A DNA stretch of 64,000 nucleotides from Alkalihalobacillus sp. YIM B00296 (GTDB lineage Bacteria; Bacillota; Bacilli; Bacillales; Fictibacillaceae): NCBI RefSeq assembly GCF_020179385.1, contig NZ_JAIBLJ010000005.1, positions 124,001 to 188,000 on the forward strand. The letters run 5' to 3'. The stretch's first letter is position 1; every line of letters starts with the position of its first letter. Below the pieces are notes generated by a model. That model had not been told where the DNA came from. It did no database searches and worked only from the letters and a program-made list of their open reading frames with translations. The translations under genes were made by a program, and so were the position numbers. Positions 42,764-55,411 of this stretch are shown one piece after another.

Positions 42764-44212
42764 TTAGGCCTCTGCACGTTTCCTATCCCGTAAATCCAAA
42801 TTCGAATTCGTTCCCTCAGCTTTTTCAGGCAAATACTCGATTTTGAAATTGAGGAAACCGTAAATGAGAGCAATGATCGGGCTTAACAGACATAAGAACG
42901 CGAAAGGCGCATAACTGAAGGCAGATACACCAAGGGTCGCAAACATGAATGCCCCACATGTATTCCATGGTACAAGCGGTGAAGTCATGGTACCAGCGTC
43001 TTCAAGCGTTCTGGACAAGTTTTTCGGATGCAGGTTACGGTCCTGATATGCCTTCGAATACATCCGGCCAGGCAGGATGATGGATAAATATTGATCACAA
43101 GCGATAATATTGGCCGCGATACAAGTTGCCACCGTCGTTGCAATCAGGCTGCCGGTCTTTTTAGCGAATGACAGCAAAGCTACTACAATAGCTTCCAAAA
43201 TACCTGCTTTCTCGAGTATTCCTCCAAAAGACATAGCGATAAGAATCAAGGCCACGGTGTACATCATACTTTCCATTCCTCCATTGTTGAGGAGGTTGTC
43301 CACCACTTCAATACCAACATCTTTCGAAAATCCGTAATACATGACGTTGAATGCATCCCCGATCGCCATACCTTGGAATCCAATAGCAAAAACTACGCCG
43401 ATGACCGCTCCAATCGTAAGACCCGGGATTGCAGGCATTTTGAAAACCATCATGACAATGACAGCTAGAGGCGCCAGCAATAACCATGGCGAAATAATAA
43501 ATATATCACCCAGTTGGTTTTGTAGTACTTGCACCTCTGCGATACTAGATCCTCTTTCAGTGAACCGCAGACCGATGAAAGTATAAATGATCATCGATAT
43601 GAACAAAGCTGGTATCGTCGTATACATCATGTGTTTGATATGTTCAAAAAGCTCAGCGCCAGTTATACCAGGGGCCATGTTTGTCGTTTCTGATAACGGG
43701 GAAACCTTATCGCCAAAGTAAACACCTGAGATGACCGCGCCAGCTACCATAGCTAAATCTACCCCTAGTCCTTGCCCGATTCCCATGATTGCTATACCGA
43801 TCGTTCCTGCTGCTGTCCAGGCATTGCCTGAGGCCAATGCTACGACACAAGAGATGGCACACGCAGACACCAGGAAATATTGAGGTGACAACAGATCCAA
43901 ACCATAATAGATCATTGTCGGTACAATCCCAGCTGCAATCCAAGAACCGATGATCGCTCCGATAATAAGCAAAATCATGATCGCCTGTAAGGATAAGCGG
44001 ATGGTATTAAGGAAAGAGGTTTCAATATCATTCCATGAATATCCTAGCCACATTGCAATGATTGTAGCGATGATCCCACTTAATAACAAAGGAATGTGCG
44101 GATCAAGTTCAAAGGTCGAAATCCCAAAATATAAGGATACGATCATGAACACAATCGGGATCATAGCTACCTTTAATGACGGTCTTTTAACTACCTTCTT
44201 GTCTTCTTTCAA
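42764..44212 (-). CDS. NhaC-family Na+/H+ or metabolite antiporter
   Basis: A 482-residue transporter with about twelve helices. Motifs of the NhaC family: SGNAWTAAGTIGIA, GAVISGVYFGDKVSPLSETTNMAP (helices 5-6) and NIIACDQYLSIILPGRMY with TSPLVPWNTCG (C-terminal half). A TTG start at 44212 with GAGGGG seven bases upstream fits best; a GTG five codons earlier overlaps that site. NhaC members include Na+/H+ antiporters and exchangers such as MleN (malate/lactate). Its own sigma-54 promoter and its position next to the amine catabolic operon suggest that it imports or exchanges the amine substrate or a product. Nothing in the sequence proves the cargo. Confidence 0.88.
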   Translation of the reverse strand: MKEDKKVVKRPSLKVAMIPIVFMIVSLYFGISTFELDPHIPLLLSGIIATIIAMWLGYSWNDIETSFLNTIRLSLQAIMILLIIGAIIGSWIAAGIVPTMIYYGLDLLSPQYFLVSACAISCVVALASGNAWTAAGTIGIAIMGIGQGLGVDLAMVAGAVISGVYFGDKVSPLSETTNMAPGITGAELFEHIKHMMYTTIPALFISMIIYTFIGLRFTERGSSIAEVQVLQNQLGDIFIISPWLLLAPLAVIVMMVFKMPAIPGLTIGAVIGVVFAIGFQGMAIGDAFNVMYYGFSKDVGIEVVDNLLNNGGMESMMYTVALILIAMSFGGILEKAGILEAIVVALLSFAKKTGSLIATTVATCIAANIIACDQYLSIILPGRMYSKAYQDRNLHPKNLSRTLEDAGTMTSPLVPWNTCGAFMFATLGVSAFSYAPFAFLCLLSPIIALIYGFLNFKIEYLPEKAEGTNSNLDLRDRKRAEA

Positions 44213-44278
44213 ATTAAATCCCCTCACATTTCAACGTATTTAGGCTGAAATATTTCATCAACCGCTGCCCTCTATAAA

Positions 44279-44295
44279 TGCAAGTTTCATGCCAA
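44279..44295 (-). promoter_or_regulatory. sigma-54 (SigL) -24/-12 promoter of the antiporter operon
   Basis: TTGGCAT-N5-TTGCA on the minus strand, identical in its conserved bases to the promoter at 40031-40047, 67 bases before the antiporter start. In the rest of this gap (44296-44540) I see an AT-rich stretch and one small hairpin, GAGA(C)TACC/GGTA(A)TCTC at 44492-44518, without a T run. Confidence 0.9.
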
Positions 44296-44540
44296 TGCAT
44301 TTTTTTCGTTTTATTCGGACAATTCAGATTATGAAAATTAGATCTTTACCCATTTTTGCATAGATTATTTATTTTTTCATAACAATTCGAGGGGAAGATT
44401 ATTTCTTTAACCTAAAAGTAAATCAAATGTAAGTATCGTGGTGTTACCTGATCTTACTCACTATTTTATTTCTCGCCCGTTAAAATAGCAAAAGAGACTA
44501 CCAATGAAAAGGTAATCTCCAGCATTTCTTAATTGATAGA

Positions 44541-44573
44541 AAAAAGATGACCTGCCAGGGCGAGGCATCTTTC
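44541..44573 (-). terminator. intrinsic terminator after the subtilisin-like protease gene
   Basis: AAAGATG(CC)...(GG)CATCTTT stem followed by TTTCTATC on the minus strand, 13 bases past the stop. Confidence 0.8.
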
Positions 44574-44585
44574 TTCCTGATTGTT

Positions 44586-46310
44586 TTATTGATTTGAAGT
44601 AAGGTTCAATCCATTCGTGCCTGCGCTCAAGTCTAAATAATAGGAGCCACTTCCGGAATAAGAAGAAACCTTAAGCGTGTAGGTTCCTGTTGTTGTCGGC
44701 TTGAACGTGATCGTTTCCTGGCGTTCCGTGCCTTCTGCCTTTGCAACCTGTTGACCTGATGGATTGTAGAGATAGACATCAAAGTCAGGAGTACTTCCCC
44801 ACCATAAGAATCCTGGCTGCCAATCAGGGATGATCAATGTTACCGCGGCAGGATAGTTCGTGTTGTCGACATTGAATTGATAAGTATCAGCTGCTCCGGA
44901 TCCACCCAGAGAGTCTTGCTCTGCGAAATGGTTAGGAGTAACGATGTTTGTACCTGATAGGTTACCAGCATCACTGATTGCTGCAAAACCGTCTAAACGG
45001 CCATGTCCATAATCGACATCCTTCCCGGCTGGACCCCAGCCTTCCGCTGTGTCTGCAAGGATATTTCCTACCTGGTCAGGAGTCAGAGCCGGATTCGCTT
45101 CAAGCATCAATGCAATCGTACCAGCAGTGAAAGGGGTTGCCATACTGGTTCCTGAATAGGTCACATATCCATTACCGCTGTTTGCTTGTGCTGCAGTCAG
45201 ATTATACCCTGGGGCGATGATATCAGGCTTTATACGTCCATCAGCCGTTTCTCCCCTGCTTGAGAAATATGCCAGGAAAAAGCCTCCTTCACCGACATCT
45301 GACCCAGCCCCTATAGTAATCGCCTTTTCAGCGGCACCTGGGGATCCGACCGTTTTATTGCTCGGACCAGAATTACCTGCTGCCACTGTTACGACCAGGC
45401 CAGCGTCAACTGCGTGATTGACTGCCTGGGAGGTTGAATCCGTTCCATCAGAGCTGGCTGATGTACCTAAACTTAAGCTCAACACTTCAATACCGTACAC
45501 ATCCTTATTTTCCACCGCCCATTCAATACCTGCTGTAACGTTACTCATACTGCCGCTTCCAAGGCTGTCCAACACTTTGACACCGACCAATGCGGCGCCC
45601 GGAGCAACACCTTTATGTGTCGGATTTCCATCGCCATCACCTGCCACTGTACTCGCTACGTGTGTTCCGTGCCCTTGGTCGTCGTAAGGTGTCGTACGAT
45701 TATTGACAAAGTCTTTCCACCCGATGACTTTCCCTTCATCAAGATCAACGTGGCTCGCATCGATTCCGGTATCGATCACAGCTACGACCTGGTCATCCTT
45801 TGAATAAGAAGCGATATTTCCATCGCCATCCCCTGTCAATCCGTAATCCGTTCTAGCTTTTTCTGTACCGAACCATGTATTTGCCGTTCCATTGAACGCT
45901 TCGACTGGCGCATCATATTCAACTGATTTGACGAAAGGCAGATTCTCCAATTGTTGGATTTGCTTTTTCGTCATCGTTGCCGCTACACCATTGATCGCTT
46001 TATCGAATGTGAATATCGTGTCGAACTTTCCGACTTTATTCATAACTGCCTCATGAGCTTTTTGATTCGCCATCGAGTCATCGAACCGGACGATCACCTC
46101 AATCTTATCTGAAGCCTGCTTTTCACTGAGCATCGATTCAAGATTATCGAACAGGTTATTATCGTCTTTGTTGACCATAGCAGGTACAAAATCAGGGTTT
46201 TTCGCTTGTTGCAGCTTCTTTCCCGGCTCAGCACCACTGGCTCCCCCTATGGATGTCAATAACATGCTTGTTGCTAATACGGCAGATGCGACAACATACT
46301 TCTTTTTCAA
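44586..46310 (-). CDS. secreted subtilisin-like serine protease (S8) with C-terminal PPC domain
   Basis: A 574-residue exported protease. Signal peptide 1-27 (cleavage near GASG-AE), I9-type propeptide (about 65-135), then the S8 domain with the catalytic triad in order: Asp in VAVIDTGID, His in GHGTHVAS, Ser in YSGTSMATP (about residues 178, 216 and 391), oxyanion Asn in AAGNSGPSN. The C-terminal ~110 residues form a bacterial pre-peptidase C-terminal (PPC) beta-sandwich (DTYQFNVDN...FDVYLYNPSGQ...GTYTLKVSSYSGSG). It probably degrades extracellular protein for nutrition. Monocistronic. The start at 46310 is followed by KKKYVV, typical of Bacillus signal peptides. Confidence 0.94.
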   Translation of the reverse strand: MKKKYVVASAVLATSMLLTSIGGASGAEPGKKLQQAKNPDFVPAMVNKDDNNLFDNLESMLSEKQASDKIEVIVRFDDSMANQKAHEAVMNKVGKFDTIFTFDKAINGVAATMTKKQIQQLENLPFVKSVEYDAPVEAFNGTANTWFGTEKARTDYGLTGDGDGNIASYSKDDQVVAVIDTGIDASHVDLDEGKVIGWKDFVNNRTTPYDDQGHGTHVASTVAGDGDGNPTHKGVAPGAALVGVKVLDSLGSGSMSNVTAGIEWAVENKDVYGIEVLSLSLGTSASSDGTDSTSQAVNHAVDAGLVVTVAAGNSGPSNKTVGSPGAAEKAITIGAGSDVGEGGFFLAYFSSRGETADGRIKPDIIAPGYNLTAAQANSGNGYVTYSGTSMATPFTAGTIALMLEANPALTPDQVGNILADTAEGWGPAGKDVDYGHGRLDGFAAISDAGNLSGTNIVTPNHFAEQDSLGGSGAADTYQFNVDNTNYPAAVTLIIPDWQPGFLWWGSTPDFDVYLYNPSGQQVAKAEGTERQETITFKPTTTGTYTLKVSSYSGSGSYYLDLSAGTNGLNLTSNQ

Positions 46311-46578
46311 TCCTTTTCCCCCCTCAAATTTTGTTACTTTTTAGAAGTATTTTGATTTTTCTGTAAGTAAATCGTATTACAATTGACCTAGGATATAATG
46401 AGGAAAAAGGATGTAATAACCAAATTTAAAAGCTATGTAAAATGGAGGATTTATTTCATAGGTGTTTTTCAAGCCTAGTTCGACCATCCTATGTAAGAAG
46501 TGTGTTATCTTTTCAGTTGACGGGAAAGGATTGTTATACTTTAAATACACAATTATTCAATCGGGAGGTTTTTTAGGT

Positions 46579-47958
46579 ATGGCAGGCCAAAACGGTGCGA
46601 TTGTCCAACATTCACTTGATGCACTATTAGAAGACGAGTCCTTTTTACCAGATTTGAGAGAACAGGATCGAAAGCAAGCTTTTACTTCTCTTACCGCGAT
46701 TCTATCAACACCGAATCATATACATAAATCGTTTTTGCGGATTGCTTTAGAGAATGGAAAAGTTATTCGGATCCCTGCATTCAGGGTACAACACAACAAT
46801 ACACTTGGTCCCTATAAAGGTGGAATCCGGTTCCATGAATCTGTAAATGAGGATGAAGTCACGAATCTTGCTTCACTCATGACATTGAAAAATGCTCTCC
46901 ATGAAGTCCCATTCGGTGGCGGCAAAGGCGGTGTCATCATCGATCCGAGAGAGTTTACCGTCAAAGAACTTCACCAGATATGTAAAAAATATGTCCACTA
47001 TTTCAGTGACATTTTAGGTCCGGATAAAGATATTCCGGCACCTGATATGGGGACTGGAGATCATGAAATGGATTGGATGATGGCCGAGTATAAAAGCATA
47101 CGCCCTGGGACTCCATACCGTGGAAGTTTCACAGGGAAAAGCATCATCAATGGAGGCTCATTAGGAAGGAGAGAAGCGACAGGTAAAGGGGTATATTTCA
47201 CCTACCGTTACATGATTTCGGATTTCCTGGAGGACCATAAGGAATGGCTCGGTGCACAGGAGAATCCTTTTGCGCAAACCGCATTGGATCATAGTAATCG
47301 CCCATTGAAGATGGCTGTTCAAGGGTTTGGTAATGTAGGTTCGATTGCAGCGCTTGAAGCTTTCCAATGTGCACACTTGAAAAACCGGGTTGTTGCTGTC
47401 AGTGACCGCAATGTGACGTTATATAACGAAGACGGATTGAATATTCCGGACCTTGTGGATTATACTGCTAATAATAACGGGGAACTCCCTATGACTGAAG
47501 AAGAACTTGATGGATTGGAAATGAAGGCAGAGCTTCTCGACCGTGGGAAGGTCCTATATCTTGATGTCGATGTACTAGTTCTGGCGGCTCTTGAGGATCA
47601 GGTCCATAAAGACAATATGACCCAGATAAAAGCGAAAATCATCGTCGAAGGAGCCAATGCCCCGGTGACTACAGAGGCCGATGAATATTTAGCTGATAAA
47701 GGCGTCATCATCATTCCGGATATCCTTGCAAATGCTGGCGGGGTCATCGTCTCCTATTTTGAATGGGTACAAGGCAGGGAAACGCAATTTTATAGGGAAG
47801 AACAGGTATTCAAGCTGCTATTTGACAAGATGCAAAATACAATGGATACGATCCTGCCGCAGTTCTTCGGAGATCCTTTCCCATTAAGACAAAATTGCTA
47901 TATCCATGCTGTCATGAAGCTTTCTACTGTACTGTTCCGACAAGGGAAGTTATATTGA
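46579..47958 (+). CDS. Glu/Leu/Phe/Val dehydrogenase, NAD-type glutamate dehydrogenase
   Basis: A 459-residue hexameric-type glutamate dehydrogenase. Seen: glutamate-binding KGGIRFHESV, catalytic Lys in PFGGGKGGVIIDPR (near residue 116), PDMGTGDHEMDWMM with the catalytic Asp region, NAD fold VQGFGNVGSIAAL, and ILANAGGVIVSYFEWVQG. It is about 35 residues longer than RocG/GudB (424 aa), with the extra length mainly around residues 240-265 (HKEWLGAQENPFAQTALDH) and the C-terminus. It deaminates glutamate to 2-oxoglutarate, the meeting point of the hut and gab pathways on both sides. The ATG at 46579 follows GGGAGG by about 11 bases. Confidence 0.88.
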   Translation: MAGQNGAIVQHSLDALLEDESFLPDLREQDRKQAFTSLTAILSTPNHIHKSFLRIALENGKVIRIPAFRVQHNNTLGPYKGGIRFHESVNEDEVTNLASLMTLKNALHEVPFGGGKGGVIIDPREFTVKELHQICKKYVHYFSDILGPDKDIPAPDMGTGDHEMDWMMAEYKSIRPGTPYRGSFTGKSIINGGSLGRREATGKGVYFTYRYMISDFLEDHKEWLGAQENPFAQTALDHSNRPLKMAVQGFGNVGSIAALEAFQCAHLKNRVVAVSDRNVTLYNEDGLNIPDLVDYTANNNGELPMTEEELDGLEMKAELLDRGKVLYLDVDVLVLAALEDQVHKDNMTQIKAKIIVEGANAPVTTEADEYLADKGVIIIPDILANAGGVIVSYFEWVQGRETQFYREEQVFKLLFDKMQNTMDTILPQFFGDPFPLRQNCYIHAVMKLSTVLFRQGKLY

Positions 47959-48017
47959 TAATCCAAGCGGGGGACTATAAATTTCAGGCTTATCTTGAAA
48001 TTAATTTCGAAAACACG

Positions 48018-48050
48018 AAGGGAGTGATCAATGAACGATCACTCCCTTTT
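48018..48050. terminator. bidirectional terminator between the glutamate dehydrogenase gene and hutG
   Basis: Perfect 12-bp stem AAGGGAGTGATC/GATCACTCCCTT with a 7-base loop and TT runs on both sides, between convergent genes. Confidence 0.92.
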
Positions 48051-48051
48051 C

Positions 48052-51941
<3,890 letters not shown>

Positions 51942-51960
51942 AATCCCTCCATATTGGAAT

Positions 51961-53466
51961 TTATTGTTCGATCAAAATGTCCGACCAATCGGCTTCTTTC
52001 AAAGCCTGGGACAGCTTTTCAATATCCTTTGCGAAGACACGGTCGCCCGTAATGCTTGAAGCGATCCTTCTTCCACGGTCCAGTGCTTTCCGGGTCCGCT
52101 GTGCCATCAAATCGGCTCCCCTGTATTCCACGGCCTGCATAGCACAGAACCACTCGATGGCAAGCACATTCCGGGTATTCTGGATCACTTGATAAGCATG
52201 CCGGGACCCGATCGTCCCCATGCTCACATGGTCTTCCTGGTTAGCTGAAGATGGAATCGAATCGACGCTTGATGGATGTGCCAATGTCTTATTTTCAGAA
52301 ACGAGCGAGGCAGCTGAATATTGCAGAATCATAGCGCCAGATTCCACGCCAGGGTTGACAGATAAAAACGCTGGAAGGTCACTCAATTGCGGGTTGACCA
52401 TCCTTTCGACCCGGCGTTCTGAAATGTTCGCCAGTTCGGCGATCGCAATACTCAAGAAATCCATCGCGAACGCAATCGGCTGCCCATGGAAATTACCGCC
52501 GGAAATCACCTTGTTGCCAAAATCAAAAATAAGTGGATTATCCGTTGCAGCGTTGATTTCAATCTCGAGCTTTTCTTTTACGTAATTCAACGCCTGCCAG
52601 GTCGCTCCATGGACTTGCGGAATACATCTCAAGGAATAAGCATCCTGGACTCTCACTTCTCCTTGGCGGGTCGAAAGCTTGCTTTGCTTAAGATACATTC
52701 TGGTCCGCTGGGCGACACCGGCTTGCTCGGGATACCCTCTCGCCTGGTGGATCTCCTCCTCAAACGCATCCGTTATCCCCCTCAACCCTTCTACTGTCAT
52801 CGCAGCGATCAGTTCACTTTGATAGGCTAGCTTTTCTGCTTCGAGATAAGCTACAACTCCCATCGCTGTCATCGCTTGGGTGCCGTTGATCAAGGCTAGC
52901 CCTTCCTTCGCACTTAATACGAGCGGAGACAAATTTTCACTTTTTAATGCTTCTTCCCCAGTCACCTGATTTCCTTTATAGTAAGCCTCACCTTCGCCGA
53001 TAAGTACAAGGGCAAGGTGTGAAAGAGGAGCTAGATCACCGCTTGCGCCTAAAGAACCTTGCTGCGGAACGATGGGGTGGATCCCCCTATTGATACACTC
53101 GATCAATAGATCAATGACTTCTTCCCGAACCCCGGAAAATCCCTTCAATAATGCGTTCGTCCTTAATAACAGCATCGCCCTGCTTACAACTTCAGGGAAT
53201 GGTTCCCCCACCCCGCACGCATGGCTCCTTATCAGATTGAGCTGCAGTTCTTCTACTTGTGATGGTTCGATCCACACATCACTCATTTTCCCAAATCCAG
53301 TCGTAATGCCGTAGACAACTTCATGGTTGGAAACGATCTTTTCAACGGACTTACGGCTCACCTTTACATTTTCAAGGCTTTCGGCCGAGGCTTGAACCGA
53401 TTCCCTTTCAAATAAAACGTGATAGATTTCTTTTAACGTCAATGTGTTCCCGGTCAATGTAATCAC
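51961..53466 (-). CDS. hutH: histidine ammonia-lyase HutH
   Basis: A 501-residue lyase that deaminates histidine to urocanate. The prosthetic MIO group forms from Ala-Ser-Gly in [15 protein letters not shown] (near residue 143). Other family blocks are [30 protein letters not shown] and [11 protein letters not shown]. It is the first structural gene of the operon, preceded by a ~185-nt leader with an intrinsic terminator. Start at 53466 (GTG or ATG context GATTTGATGTG; the family start MITLTGN fits), with GGAAGGGGG upstream. B. subtilis HutH has 508 residues. Confidence 0.96.
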   Translation of the reverse strand: MITLTGNTLTLKEIYHVLFERESVQASAESLENVKVSRKSVEKIVSNHEVVYGITTGFGKMSDVWIEPSQVEELQLNLIRSHACGVGEPFPEVVSRAMLLLRTNALLKGFSGVREEVIDLLIECINRGIHPIVPQQGSLGASGDLAPLSHLALVLIGEGEAYYKGNQVTGEEALKSENLSPLVLSAKEGLALINGTQAMTAMGVVAYLEAEKLAYQSELIAAMTVEGLRGITDAFEEEIHQARGYPEQAGVAQRTRMYLKQSKLSTRQGEVRVQDAYSLRCIPQVHGATWQALNYVKEKLEIEINAATDNPLIFDFGNKVISGGNFHGQPIAFAMDFLSIAIAELANISERRVERMVNPQLSDLPAFLSVNPGVESGAMILQYSAASLVSENKTLAHPSSVDSIPSSANQEDHVSMGTIGSRHAYQVIQNTRNVLAIEWFCAMQAVEYRGADLMAQRTRKALDRGRRIASSITGDRVFAKDIEKLSQALKEADWSDILIEQ

Positions 53467-53518
53467 ATCAAATCCCCCTTCCTATTGCACTACCAATTTA
53501 GCGAGATAAAATCCACAT

Positions 53519-53559
53519 TAAAAAAGCCGCTGACCCGATATTTCAATCGGTCAACGGCT
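53519..53559 (-). terminator. intrinsic terminator in the hut leader (attenuator)
   Basis: On the minus strand AGCCGTTGACC.GAT pairs with ATCGGGTCAGCGGCT (13-14 bp, one bulge, one mismatch) and is followed by TTTTTT. It lies between the hut promoter and hutH with no complete gene upstream on that strand, so it can only act on the hut transcript. In B. subtilis a terminator at this place is overcome by HutP with histidine. Confidence 0.85.
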
Positions 53560-53617
53560 GTTGGCTTTCTATTGAGTTTATTGGAAAATGAAGCCTCCGC
53601 AAAAATAAATCTCGCAT
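53543..53617 (-). other. possible 24-codon leader reading frame in the hut leader
   Basis: An ATG at 53617, preceded by AAGAAG at nine bases, opens a frame beginning MRDLFLRRLHF and ending LTD at a TGA (53543-53545) just inside the terminator loop. It covers the terminator's 5' arm. One histidine codon is present. It could be chance; a second, longer frame also crosses this region. Confidence 0.3.
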
Positions 53618-53665
53618 ATTGGTCAACTTCTTTCATAATTTTCGTAATTCTATAATAACATTTTT

Positions 53666-53695
53666 AGTGTAACCGTTTTTTCATCCGTTTGTCAA
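53666..53695 (-). promoter_or_regulatory. hut promoter with candidate cre site
   Basis: -35 TTGACA (53690-53695), 18-bp spacer, -10 TACACT (53666-53671). AAAAAACGGTTACA in the spacer/-10 region (53668-53681) matches 12 of 14 positions of the CcpA cre consensus TGWAANCGNTNWCA. Carbon catabolite repression of hut is established in B. subtilis. Confidence 0.5.
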
Positions 53696-53819
53696 TGACA
53701 ACTCAGCACTGGACAAGTTGTTTTTCAATTCTATCAATCTTCCAATCGTGTGTATAAAAAGCATCCAGTATGGACATTCTGATAGTACTTAATCGAAAAA
53801 AATCGAGGGGGAAATGGGA

Positions 53820-54287
53820 ATGATCGAAACTCAACGCTTGATCGTCCAATGTTCAATGTTACGTCAACCGACTTTACATGAATCTGCAGCCGATTTTTTT
53901 GTAGGCTTTGATCTTGAAAATACACCGTACTTATTCTTACCTACTTCACACGGCGTACTCGAAGATTATGAACTCTATGCTGTCCCGGTATTGATGAGAA
54001 AGAAAGAAGCATCCTTGTATTTACTCGATGATACGATTTTGGCAGTGGATGTGAATGACATGATCGAATTCCATTGTGATCTCACCTACTACTTCGGACC
54101 TGAATATAACATGTTGAAGAAATATTTGAAGAGTACGGAATACCGCTCTTATGTAATGTGGAGTAACGGGATGAGGCAGGATCAAATCAACGAATTGCTT
54201 GATTCATATGCAACTGCAGAATCGGAAGAACTTAAACAGTCGATTAGGAAAAAATTAAGCCGTTATAGTGGACAAGCCACCAGGTGA
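53820..54287 (+). CDS. 155-aa cytosolic protein of unknown function, divergent from hut
   Basis: Start ATG at 53820, eight bases after GAGGGGG; an ATG two codons earlier is too close to that site. The product is soluble and acidic, with blocks HESAADFFVGFDLENTPYLFLPTSHGVLEDYELYAVPVL, a beta-rich centre (DDTILAVDVNDMIEFHCDL) and a helical C-terminus (YNMLKKYLKSTEYRSYVMWSNGMRQDQINELLDSY). I do not recognise a family. It is not HutP: the length is similar but the sequence is different. The gene lies head-to-head with hutH, 353 bp apart, and has its own terminator. A link with hut regulation is only positional. Confidence 0.75.
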   Translation: MIETQRLIVQCSMLRQPTLHESAADFFVGFDLENTPYLFLPTSHGVLEDYELYAVPVLMRKKEASLYLLDDTILAVDVNDMIEFHCDLTYYFGPEYNMLKKYLKSTEYRSYVMWSNGMRQDQINELLDSYATAESEELKQSIRKKLSRYSGQATR

Positions 54288-54290
54288 AAT

Positions 54291-54330
54291 TAAAAAAAGG
54301 GTGCAAACCGACGTTTGTAGCCTTTTTTGG
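54291..54330 (+). terminator. intrinsic terminator after the 155-aa gene
   Basis: AAAAAGG.TGCAAAC / GTTTGTA.CCTTTTTT imperfect stem with CGAC loop and T run. Confidence 0.8.
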
Positions 54331-54352
54331 TTATTAAGCAAGTGTAGAAAGA

Positions 54353-54475
54353 TTTATCTCGACAAATCGAGGTCCAACCTTTACAACTTTTAAAAAATCT
54401 CGACAACTTTGAATTTATCCCAACGACTTGAGAATTATCTCGACAACTCAAAAATTATCTTAAAAATGGTGAGAG
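54353..54475. repeat. degenerate intergenic phrase repeat (TTATCTCGACAAnT family)
   Basis: TCTCGACAA recurs near 54357, 54398 and 54438, with a weaker ATCCCAACGACTTGAGAA at 54417. Phrases run about 20-40 bp, usually read TTWATCYCRACRACTYnnRAA, and fill the gap before the C39-like gene. No open frame is maintained. Confidence 0.65.
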
Positions 54476-54500
54476 TGACCTCAAAATGGCCACCCTCATT

Positions 54501-55232
54501 TCATTTATACGTGATGGCATGGCGTCCCATCTGCTCCCAACCTTTTTGGAATTGGGCTTTTGGGACTTTACGGTTCTTCATGCCAGCAAGTGGATCATTG
54601 AAGTAAATATTTTGTTCATCATAGCCAGTGATCAAAACGGAATGTTCCTTATAAGTGATTTTCATCTTCCCTTGAGGTGTTTGCCATTCAACCCAATACT
54701 TTTCTGGGACATGGGAGAAGAGGGTGTTATTGATGACCCACACTGGTTTTTCATTTTCAACCTGCTGCATGACATCCTCAAAATCTGTCCCAGTAAGATT
54801 GACAATTCGTCCAGGAAGGTATTGCTCACCTAATTCAGCGATCGGTTTCGAGTAAACCCCTAACCCCGGCTTGTTGATATCATACATATTTCCGACAAAT
54901 CCATGATTCGGATCACCGAAATAGGTCATGCCATTTTTTCTCTGGTAAGGTGTCGGATCTTTCCGGACCGCTTTGGCCAAAGTCATTTTATCGACATCCA
55001 ATCCGGCATGCCGTAACAACATTGCAAGGCTGGTGACTTCACATCCTCTTGGTAATTCAGGTAACTGTTTGATTAAAGGAACCTGCAACAGGACCTTTTG
55101 TTCTTTTCCAGTTTGAACAGTTTGAATTTCCTTGAATGAGGAAGACATCTTTTCCGGCTGCTCGGAAATTACAACCGAATTACTGCAACCTGCAACGAGC
55201 ATGGCACAGACGATCGCAGTAATGTTCCTCAT
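54501..55232 (-). CDS. C39-like peptidase domain lipoprotein
   Basis: A 243-residue predicted lipoprotein: signal peptide with lipobox LVAGC (Cys16), a short linker, then a papain-like Peptidase_C39_2 domain. The nucleophilic cysteine is in PRGCEVTSLAML (Cys64), the histidine in KEHSVLITGYDEQ (near 208) and the Asp/Asn in IYFNDPLAG. Related Bacillus proteins such as YvpB are extracellular and uncharacterised; they may process exported peptides or cross-bridges. The ATG at 55232 follows GGGGT by six bases. It is monocistronic. Confidence 0.88.
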   Translation of the reverse strand: MRNITAIVCAMLVAGCSNSVVISEQPEKMSSSFKEIQTVQTGKEQKVLLQVPLIKQLPELPRGCEVTSLAMLLRHAGLDVDKMTLAKAVRKDPTPYQRKNGMTYFGDPNHGFVGNMYDINKPGLGVYSKPIAELGEQYLPGRIVNLTGTDFEDVMQQVENEKPVWVINNTLFSHVPEKYWVEWQTPQGKMKITYKEHSVLITGYDEQNIYFNDPLAGMKNRKVPKAQFQKGWEQMGRHAITYK

Positions 55233-55383
55233 TATCATACCCCATTTTTTTGGGATGTATAATTAGGTTTACCAGCTTATTGAAACGAAAAACTTATGAT
55301 TTATTGGTAAAACGACCACATACAAGCCAATCATAAGTTGGCAAATTTTCCGTGTGAATATCTTGCTTGTTTTTGCAAAAAAT

Positions 55384-55411
55384 AAAAACAGCCTTATATC
55401 AGACTGTTTTT
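55384..55411 (-). terminator. intrinsic terminator overlapping the end of the 65-aa membrane gene
   Basis: AAAAACAG/CTGTTTTT stem; the last codons and stop lie within it. A T-rich tail follows on the minus strand. Confidence 0.7.

Noticed and set aside
44492-44518. second terminator downstream of the antiporter promoter region
   Set aside because: The stem has a mismatch and no T run on either strand; it may be a fragment of another structure.
53820-54287. HutP, because of its position next to hutH
   Set aside because: It is on the opposite strand and the sequence shows none of the HutP blocks such as the histidine-rich metal site.
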